Below the pieces are notes generated by a model that was given only the letters and a program-made list of their open reading frames with translations, had not been told where the DNA came from and made no database searches. Shown one piece after another: positions 1 through 5,635 of a stretch of DNA of 5,635 nt. This DNA comes from Chitinophagaceae bacterium (GTDB lineage Bacteria > Bacteroidota > Bacteroidia > Chitinophagales > Chitinophagaceae). The stretch covers positions 1 to 5,635 of the forward strand of contig CANCKV010000261.1 in NCBI GenBank assembly GCA_947378615.1, read 5' to 3'. The first letter of the stretch is position 1. Every line of letters starts with the position of its first letter. Made by a program: the position numbers and the translations under genes.

Positions 1-3000
1 TTTCGTAGATCCTCCACGTTATACAATTGAAGAGTGTATCGAAAGAGGATTGACGCATGCCGTTCCGCTAAAAGCAAAACTTCGCTTGAGCTGTAACGAT
101 GAAGAACATGTGGATTTCCAAACAATTGTACAAGATGTATTCTTGGGAAATATTCCTTACATGACTCCGAGAGGAACTTTCGTAATCAATGGCGCTGAAA
201 GGGTTGTTGTTAGTCAGTTACATCGTTCACCAGGAGTATTCTTTGGTCAATCTGTTCATCCAAATGGTACAAAAATTTACTCAGCAAGAGTAATTCCTTT
301 TAAAGGCGCCTGGATGGAATTTGCAACAGATATTAATAACGTGATGTTTGCATACATCGATCGTAAGAAAAAATTCCCTGTAACTACTTTGTTGCGTTCA
401 ATAGGATACGAAACAGATAAAGATATCTTGGAATTGTTCGGCATGGCAGATGAGGTAAAGGCTGATAAAAAAACATTAGAAAAACATATTGGAAAAAAAT
501 TAGCTGCTCGCGTATTACGTACATGGGTAGAAGATTTTGTGGATGAAGATACCGGTGAAGTAGTTTCGATCGAAAGAAATGAAATTATTTTAGAAAGGGA
601 TTCTGTTCTAGATGAAAGCAATATCGCTTTGATTATAGAAATGCAAACCAAGAGCGTATTTATTCAGAAAGAAGAAGTGAGCGGAGATTATGCTATTATT
701 TATAATACTTTAAATAAGGATACTTCCAATAGTGAATTAGAAGCTGTTCAGCATATTTACAAGCAATTGCGTGGTGCAGATGCTCCAGATGACGAAACGG
801 CTCGTGGTATTATTGATAAATTATTCTTTAGTGATAAGCGTTATGATCTAGGTGAAGTTGGTCGTTATAAAATCAATCGTCGCCTTGGATTAAATTATCC
901 ACTTGATAAAAAAGTATTAACCAAAGAAGATATCATTTCTATCATCAAGTATCTAGTACTATTAACCAATGGTAAGAGTGAAGTAGATGATATTGATCAT
1001 TTGAGCAATAGACGTGTTCGTACAGTAGGAGAACAATTGTATGCTCAGTTTGGAGTTGGATTGGCTCGTATGGCTCGTACCATTCGTGAAAGAATGAATG
1101 TGCGTGACAATGAGGTATTTACTCCAGTAGATTTGATCAATGCTAGAACATTGTCCTCTGTTATCAATTCATTTTTTGGTACTTCTCAGTTGTCTCAATT
1201 CTTGGATCAAACCAATCCATTGAGTGAGATTACCCATAAGCGCCGTATTTCTGCACTAGGACCCGGTGGTTTGAGCAGAGAAAGAGCAGGATTTGAGGTG
1301 CGTGACGTTCACTATTCTCATTATGGTCGTTTGTGTACAATTGAAACACCAGAAGGTCCAAATATTGGATTGATCTCTACGTTGTGTGTTCATGCAAAGA
1401 TTAATGATATGGGTTTCATCGAAACGCCATATCGTAAAGTAGATAAAGGTAGAGTAGATATGAAGAAGATTACCTTCTTAAGTGCGGAAGAAGAAGATAC
1501 TGCTAAAATTGCTCAGGCGAACGTAGATATTGATGCAAAAGGCTTTTTCGTAGAAGACAGGATTAAGTCTCGTCAAACAGGTGATTTCCCTATTCTTGAT
1601 AAAGGCGAAGTAGAATATATGGATGTGGCGCCCAATCAAATTGTTGGACTAAGTGCTTCATTGATTCCTTTCTTGGAACATGATGATGCCAACCGTGCAT
1701 TGATGGGATCCAACATGCAACGTCAAGCGGTGCCATTAATCAAGCCAGAAGTGCCTATTGTAGGTACTGGTCTTGAAGCGAAAGCTGCGCGTGATGCAAG
1801 AATTCAAGTACACGCTGAAGGAGATGGTGTAGTAGAATACGTAGATGCTAATGAAATTCATGTTCGTTATAAGCGTTCAGAAATACAACAATTGGTAAGT
1901 TTTGAAGACGACTTGAAGGTATACAAACTAACTAAGTTTGTTCGTACGAATCAGGAAACTTGTATCAACTTACGTCCTGCTGTATTGAAAGGACAAAAAG
2001 TTACGGAAGGTGATTTCTTAACAGAAGGATACGCAACCAAAGGTGGTGAAATTGCATTGGGAAGAAACTTGAAAGTGGCCTTCATGCCATGGAAAGGGTA
2101 CAACTTCGAGGATGCGATTGTAATCAGTGAAAAAGTAGTAAAAGAAGATTTATTTACGTCTATTCATATCAGTGAGTTTGAAACAGAAGTGCGTGATACT
2201 AAGTTAGGAGAAGAAGAATTGACGCCAGATATTCCAAATGTGAGTGAAGAAGCAACAAAAGATCTTGATGAAAACGGAATCATTCGTATTGGGGCAACCA
2301 TTAAAGAAGGCGATATTATCATCGGAAAAATTACTCCTAAAGGCGAAAGCGATCCAACTCCTGAAGAGAAGTTGTTGCGTGCAATCTTTGGAGACAAAGC
2401 AGGTGATGCAAAAGATGCTTCTTTAAAAGCGCCAAGTGGAACGGAAGGTGTGGTAATTGATAAAAAATTATTCCAACGTGCTAAGAAAGATAAGAATGCA
2501 AAAGTGAGAGAGAAAGCGCAATTGGATAAAATTGAAAAAAACCACGAAAAGAATGAGGTTGATTTGATGGAAATGTTGGTAACCAAACTGCAAGCTTTAT
2601 TGAAAGACAAAACCAGTCAGGGGGTTAATAATAATTTTGGTGAAGTGCTTGTTTCTAAAGGAACCAAGTTCAACGCTAAGAATATTGCAAACATCGATTT
2701 CCAAAATGTAAACCCTTTAGGATGGAGTGGTGACGAGAAGACGGATGGTTTAATTAATACTTTGTTACATAACTATAGCATTAAATTCAATGAAGAATTA
2801 GGTCGTTTCAAAAGAGAGAAATTTAATATTTCAATCGGTGATGAATTGCCTGCAGGCGTATTGAAATTAGCTAAAGTATACATGGCTGTTAAGCGTAAGC
2901 TTAAAGTAGGCGATAAAATGGCCGGACGTCATGGTAATAAAGGGATTGTTGCAAAAATTGTTCGTCAAGAAGATATGCCGTTCCTTGAAGATGGAACGCC

Positions 3001-3583
3001 AGTAGACATCGTATTAAATCCACTGGGTGTACCAAGTCGTATGAACTTAGGACAGATTTATGAAACAGCTTTGGGCTGGGCAGGAGAAGAATTAGGTGTT
3101 CGTTTTGCCACGCCAATCTTTGATGGTGCATCTGTTGAAGAAATTGCAGAACAAATTGATAAAGCAGGCTTGCCTAAATTTGGTCATACTTATTTATATG
3201 ATGGAGAAACCGGTGATCGCTTCGATCAAAAAGCAACGGTGGGTATCATCTATATTATCAAGCTTCACCACATGGTGGATGATAAAATGCATGCTCGTTC
3301 AATCGGACCATACAGTTTAATTACGCAGCAACCTTTGGGTGGTAAAGCTCAGTTTGGTGGTCAGCGTTTTGGAGAGATGGAAGTTTGGGCACTGGAAGCA
3401 TATGGCGCATCTAATATATTGCAGGAATTGCTTACGCTTAAATCGGATGATATCATCGGAAGAGCTAAAACATACGAAGCAATTGTTAAAGGCGACAATA
3501 TTCCAAGAGCTGGAATTCCTGAATCATTCAATGTATTGGTTCATGAATTAAGAGGACTTGGTCTTGATTTAAAATTTGATTAA
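1..3583 (+). CDS. rpoB: RNA polymerase beta subunit, 5' end missing
   Basis: Beta subunit of DNA-dependent RNA polymerase, a catalytic-core pincer that contacts template, hybrid and sigma. The frame is open from the left edge (first full codon at base 2, F-V-D-P-P-R) to TAA at 3581-3583, giving 1193 visible residues. By comparison with E. coli about 75-80 N-terminal residues are missing, so the TTG at base 50 is an internal leucine and not the start. Seen in order, in visible-residue numbers: the H-R-S-P-G-V-F-F block near 74-81; the rifampicin region at 393-419; N-M-Q-R-Q-A-V at 571-577; the flap with a long charged insertion at about 824-949; [12 protein letters not shown] at 970-981, whose lysines 972 and 980 match the E. 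coli active-site lysines 1065 and 1073; and the C-terminal [12 protein letters not shown] anchor beginning at 1118. The C terminus (L-D-L-K-F-D) is complete. No frameshift or missing key residue is seen. It lies 65 bases upstream of rpoC, presumably in the same operon. Confidence 0.99.
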   Translation, partial: FVDPPRYTIEECIERGLTHAVPLKAKLRLSCNDEEHVDFQTIVQDVFLGNIPYMTPRGTFVINGAERVVVSQLHRSPGVFFGQSVHPNGTKIYSARVIPFKGAWMEFATDINNVMFAYIDRKKKFPVTTLLRSIGYETDKDILELFGMADEVKADKKTLEKHIGKKLAARVLRTWVEDFVDEDTGEVVSIERNEIILERDSVLDESNIALIIEMQTKSVFIQKEEVSGDYAIIYNTLNKDTSNSELEAVQHIYKQLRGADAPDDETARGIIDKLFFSDKRYDLGEVGRYKINRRLGLNYPLDKKVLTKEDIISIIKYLVLLTNGKSEVDDIDHLSNRRVRTVGEQLYAQFGVGLARMARTIRERMNVRDNEVFTPVDLINARTLSSVINSFFGTSQLSQFLDQTNPLSEITHKRRISALGPGGLSRERAGFEVRDVHYSHYGRLCTIETPEGPNIGLISTLCVHAKINDMGFIETPYRKVDKGRVDMKKITFLSAEEEDTAKIAQANVDIDAKGFFVEDRIKSRQTGDFPILDKGEVEYMDVAPNQIVGLSASLIPFLEHDDANRALMGSNMQRQAVPLIKPEVPIVGTGLEAKAARDARIQVHAEGDGVVEYVDANEIHVRYKRSEIQQLVSFEDDLKVYKLTKFVRTNQETCINLRPAVLKGQKVTEGDFLTEGYATKGGEIALGRNLKVAFMPWKGYNFEDAIVISEKVVKEDLFTSIHISEFETEVRDTKLGEEELTPDIPNVSEEATKDLDENGIIRIGATIKEGDIIIGKITPKGESDPTPEEKLLRAIFGDKAGDAKDASLKAPSGTEGVVIDKKLFQRAKKDKNAKVREKAQLDKIEKNHEKNEVDLMEMLVTKLQALLKDKTSQGVNNNFGEVLVSKGTKFNAKNIANIDFQNVNPLGWSGDEKTDGLINTLLHNYSIKFNEELGRFKREKFNISIGDELPAGVLKLAKVYMAVKRKLKVGDKMAGRHGNKGIVAKIVRQEDMPFLEDGTPVDIVLNPLGVPSRMNLGQIYETALGWAGEELGVRFATPIFDGASVEEIAEQIDKAGLPKFGHTYLYDGETGDRFDQKATVGIIYIIKLHHMVDDKMHARSIGPYSLITQQPLGGKAQFGGQRFGEMEVWALEAYGASNILQELLTLKSDDIIGRAKTYEAIVKGDNIPRAGIPESFNVLVHELRGLGLDLKFD
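1178..1258 (+). other. rifampicin-resistance-determining region of rpoB (cluster I)
   Basis: These 27 codons align without gaps to E. coli beta residues 507-533, which line the rifampicin pocket beside the RNA exit path. The residues most often changed in resistant mutants are in the sensitive state: Q513, F514, D516, H526, R529, S531 and L533 in E. coli numbering. Two positions differ from E. coli: leucine for M515 (1202-1204) and threonine for N518 (1211-1213). From memory of the family, the threonine is usual in Bacteroidota. The sequence therefore predicts a rifampicin-sensitive enzyme. This is inferred from alignment by eye. Confidence 0.93.
2471..2848 (+). other. beta flap region with charged insertion and flap-tip helix
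   Basis: About 126 residues lie between the flap strand ending V-V-I-D-K-K-L and the G-D-E-L-P-A-G-V block. Thermus beta has a much shorter connection here, whereas E. coli carries an insertion of broadly similar size, called SI2 or beta-i9. The first part is dense in lysine and glutamate and looks helical, possibly a coiled coil. The stretch at 2561-2602 ([14 protein letters not shown]) sits where the E. coli flap-tip helix binds sigma region 4, so it is the likely sigma contact. The following part, around [10 protein letters not shown], has no counterpart I can place. The insertion boundaries are approximate. Confidence 0.7.
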
Positions 3584-3612
3584 AATCAACTTGCTGCTAT
3601 TGCAAATTGATT
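3584..3612 (+). promoter_or_regulatory. imperfect hairpin directly after the rpoB stop
   Basis: AATCAA (3584-3589) and TTGC (3591-3594) pair with GCAA (3602-3605) and TTGATT (3607-3612), with one C-A mismatch between the two blocks and a 7-base loop (3595-3601). The stem has 10 base pairs, mostly A-T. No run of T follows, so it does not look like an intrinsic terminator, which fits rpoC being cotranscribed. It could be an mRNA processing or stability element, or chance in AT-rich DNA. Confidence 0.4.
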
Positions 3613-3648
3613 AAGAATATTAACTACAACAATATATTATATACAATT
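3613..3648 (+). promoter_or_regulatory. A/T-rich leader of rpoC without a Shine-Dalgarno sequence
   Basis: The bases before the rpoC ATG consist almost only of A and T, with no GGAGG-like purine tract at the usual distance. Bacteroidota commonly start translation without a Shine-Dalgarno match and favour an unstructured A/T-rich leader, so this fits. No match to the Bacteroidota promoter pattern (TTG, then TAnnTTTG about 20 bases on) is present in the spacer, so rpoC is probably read from the rpoB transcript. Confidence 0.55.
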
Positions 3649-5635
3649 ATGGCATTCAAAAAAGAAAACCGTCCGAGGTCAACTTTCTCCAAAATTACTA
3701 TTGGCTTAGCATCGCCCGACAGTATATTGGAAAGAAGCTATGGTGAAGTGTTAAAGCCAGAAACTATTAACTATCGCACGTACAAACCTGAAAGAGATGG
3801 ATTGTTCTGCGAAAGAATTTTTGGACCAGTAAAAGACTATGAGTGTGCTTGTGGAAAGTATAAGCGTATTCGTTATAAAGGAATTGTCTGCGATCGTTGC
3901 GGTGTGGAAGTAACGGAAAAGAAAGTACGTCGCGAGAGAATGGGACATATCAAATTGGTTGTTCCAGTTGTACATATTTGGTACTTTAAGTCTTTGCCAA
4001 ACAAAATTGGTTATTTACTTGGAACCAGCTCTAAGAAATTAGAAACAATTGTTTACTACGAACGTTTTGTGGTAATTCAAGCAGGTATCAGAGCAGATAA
4101 AGGACAGAAGTATGCTGATCTACTTACAGAAGAAGAGTATCTAGATATTTTAGATGCATTGCCTAAAGAAAATCAGCTATTGCCAGATGAAGATCCAAAC
4201 AAGTTCATCGCTAAGATGGGAGCAGAAGCGGTTCACGCAATGCTTGAGCGTTTGGATTTAGATCAACTTAGTTTCGATTTGCGTAATTCTGCGGCCAATG
4301 AAACTTCTCAACAACGTAAAGCGGATGCTCTTAAGCGTCTAAGCGTTGTAGAAAGCTTCCGTGATGCTAATACAAGAATCGTGAATCGTCCTGAGTGGAT
4401 GGTAATGCAATACATTCCTGTTATTCCACCAGAATTAAGACCATTGGTTCCTTTGGATGGCGGACGTTTCGCATCATCAGATTTGAATGATTTATATCGT
4501 CGTGTAATTATACGTAACAATCGTTTGAAGCGCTTGTTAGAAATTAAAGCTCCTGAAGTAATCTTGCGCAAGGAAAAGCGTATGTTACAAGAAGCCATCG
4601 ATTCATTGTTTGACAATAGCCGAAAATCTAATGCTGTAAAAGCGGAAGGTGGTCGTGCATTGAAATCATTGAGTGATGTATTGAAAGGTAAACAAGGTCG
4701 TTTCCGTCAGAATTTGTTAGGAAAACGTGTTGATTACTCTGGTCGTTCTGTAATTGTAGTAGGACCTGAATTAAAAATGCATGAGTGTGGATTACCAAAA
4801 GATATGGCGGCAGAATTATTTAAGCCATTTATTATCCGTAAGCTAATAGAAAGAGGTATCGTGAAAACGGTGAAGAGTGCACGTAAATTAGTAGATAAAA
4901 AAGAAGCGATTATTTGGGATATTCTTGAAAATATTTTAAAAGGACACCCTGTAATGTTAAACAGGGCTCCAACACTTCACCGATTGTCAATTCAAGCATT
5001 CCAGCCAAAATTGATTGAAGGTAAAGCAATTCAATTGCACCCATTGGTAACCACTGCCTTTAATGCGGATTTTGATGGTGATCAAATGGCTGTGCATGTT
5101 CCGTTGAGTAATGCTGCTATTTTGGAAGCGCAATTATTAATGCTTTCATCACACAACATTCTTAACCCACAAAACGGTACTCCTATCACCCTTCCTTCTC
5201 AGGATATGGTGCTTGGATTGTACTACATCACCAAAGGCAAAAAAACCATTGGAGAGGATATCGTTAAAGGTGAAGGCAAAGCATTTTATTCTGCTGAAGA
5301 AGTAATCATTGCATACAATGAAAAGCAAATTGATCTTCATGCAAATATTAGAGTGAGAGCAAATTGGCGCAATGCTGATGGGTCACTTACATATAAATTA
5401 ATTGAAACTACTGTTGGTCGTGTAATATTCAATCAGTTTGTTCCTAAGGAAGTAGGATTTATCAATACTTTACTTACCAAAAAGGCGCTGAGAGAAATTA
5501 TTGGTGATATTATCAAATGGACTAACGTACCCGTTACAGCTAAGTTCCTAGATGATATTAAATCGCTTGGTTATAGAATGGCATTCCGCGGTGGATTGTC
5601 TTTCAATATCAATGACCTAATTATCCCTGCAGTAA
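3649..5635 (+). CDS. rpoC: RNA polymerase beta' subunit, 3' end missing
   Basis: Beta' subunit of RNA polymerase, which carries the catalytic magnesium site and the DNA clamp. The ATG at 3649 opens M-A-F-K-K-E-N-R-P, matching the usual start of Bacteroidota RpoC, and the frame stays open through 662 codons to the right edge (one base of the next codon is present). Visible in order: zinc-binding domain with cysteines 66, 68, 81 and 84; M-G-A-E-A-V in the N-terminal clamp; [12 protein letters not shown] at 263-274, leading into the sigma-binding clamp helices at about 275-325; [15 protein letters not shown] at 346-360 in the switch 2 area; N-R-A-P-T-L-H-R at 438-445; and the active site N-A-D-F-D-G-D at 472-478. 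Related proteins run to roughly 1400 residues, so the bridge helix, trigger loop and C-terminal half lie outside the window. No disabling change is seen. Confidence 0.99.
   Translation, partial: MAFKKENRPRSTFSKITIGLASPDSILERSYGEVLKPETINYRTYKPERDGLFCERIFGPVKDYECACGKYKRIRYKGIVCDRCGVEVTEKKVRRERMGHIKLVVPVVHIWYFKSLPNKIGYLLGTSSKKLETIVYYERFVVIQAGIRADKGQKYADLLTEEEYLDILDALPKENQLLPDEDPNKFIAKMGAEAVHAMLERLDLDQLSFDLRNSAANETSQQRKADALKRLSVVESFRDANTRIVNRPEWMVMQYIPVIPPELRPLVPLDGGRFASSDLNDLYRRVIIRNNRLKRLLEIKAPEVILRKEKRMLQEAIDSLFDNSRKSNAVKAEGGRALKSLSDVLKGKQGRFRQNLLGKRVDYSGRSVIVVGPELKMHECGLPKDMAAELFKPFIIRKLIERGIVKTVKSARKLVDKKEAIIWDILENILKGHPVMLNRAPTLHRLSIQAFQPKLIEGKAIQLHPLVTTAFNADFDGDQMAVHVPLSNAAILEAQLLMLSSHNILNPQNGTPITLPSQDMVLGLYYITKGKKTIGEDIVKGEGKAFYSAEEVIIAYNEKQIDLHANIRVRANWRNADGSLTYKLIETTVGRVIFNQFVPKEVGFINTLLTKKALREIIGDIIKWTNVPVTAKFLDDIKSLGYRMAFRGGLSFNINDLIIPAV
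3844..3900 (+). other. zinc-binding domain of beta'
   Basis: Cysteine codons at 3844, 3850, 3889 and 3898 give the C-x-C-x12-C-x2-C pattern of the beta' zinc-binding domain, matching E. coli cysteines 70, 72, 85 and 88. This domain contacts the upstream DNA and the exiting RNA. All four ligands are present. Residue 74 between the pairs is isoleucine, at the E. coli L78 position. Confidence 0.95.
5062..5082 (+). other. catalytic magnesium motif of beta'
   Basis: These codons spell N-A-D-F-D-G-D. The three aspartates (residues 474, 476 and 478) match E. coli D460, D462 and D464, which hold the magnesium ion that drives nucleotide addition. The motif is invariant in cellular RNA polymerases, and its intact state supports a working gene. 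Confidence 0.98.

Noticed and set aside
50..52. TTG as the start codon of rpoB
   Set aside because: The same frame is open to the left edge and the upstream residues (F-V-D-P-P-R, then I-E-E-C-I-E-R-G) are conserved RpoB sequence, so the codon is an internal leucine.
277..651. Minus-strand open frame of 124 codons inside rpoB
   Set aside because: It lies wholly within a conserved part of rpoB, has a Ser/Ile-rich composition expected from the reverse of the coding strand, and shows no recognisable family.
2164..2610. Minus-strand open frame of 148 codons inside rpoB
   Set aside because: It is the complement of the Lys/Glu-rich flap region, which yields Ser/Phe/Leu-rich reverse translations with few stops. 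There is no separate evidence of a gene.
3558..3578. Possible Bacteroidota promoter near the rpoB end (AAAATTTG resembling TAnnTTTG)
   Set aside because: The first base of the -7 element does not match, the nearest TTG lies at the wrong spacing, and the bases encode the normal beta C terminus.
3584..3620. Intrinsic terminator between rpoB and rpoC
   Set aside because: The stem is AT-rich and no T run follows it. Ending transcription here would also cut off rpoC, which has no evident promoter of its own.
3631..3644. TATTAT-like -10 box in the spacer
   Set aside because: The spacer is simply A/T-rich, no partner -35/-33 element sits at the right distance, and the E. coli type of -10 is not the usual Bacteroidota signal.
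4308..4616. Minus-strand open frame of 102 codons inside rpoC
   Set aside because: It is the complement of the conserved clamp-helix region of rpoC and has no recognisable motif or supporting context.

Overview
The window is a stretch of core chromosome carrying the two genes for the large catalytic subunits of bacterial RNA polymerase. rpoB (beta) lacks its 5' end and rpoC (beta') lacks its 3' end. Both lie on the + strand and are separated by 65 bases. The beta' opening residues, the [12 protein letters not shown] block, the [10 protein letters not shown] block and the absence of a Shine-Dalgarno sequence before rpoC all resemble Bacteroidota. The closest resemblance I recognise is to the Chitinophagaceae/Sphingobacteria side of that phylum, but the genus cannot be named from sequence alone. 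The DNA is visibly AT-rich. Arginine is encoded mostly by CGT, as expected for a highly expressed housekeeping gene.

Layout: bases 1-3583 are rpoB, entering the window already in frame, so the first codon of the gene lies upstream. Bases 3584-3648 are a short spacer that begins with an imperfect AT-rich hairpin and ends in an A/T-rich leader. Bases 3649-5635 are the first 662 codons of rpoC, running off the right edge before the bridge helix and trigger loop would be reached. I found no other genes, tRNAs, mobile elements, CRISPR arrays or long repeats. The other open frames on both strands lie inside these two genes and look like by-products of their coding sequence.

How the genes work together: beta and beta' form the two pincers of the polymerase. 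Beta supplies the rifampicin pocket, the flap and the two active-site lysines. Beta' supplies the zinc-binding domain, the clamp helices that hold sigma, and the three aspartates that bind catalytic magnesium. All of these elements in the visible sequence are intact, so both genes look functional. The arrangement is the usual tail of the rpl-rpoBC operon.

I see no evidence of an undescribed system here. The points most worth a second look are modest: the intergenic hairpin, a long charged insertion in the beta flap, and a neutral residue at the beta' position linked to fidaxomicin sensitivity.
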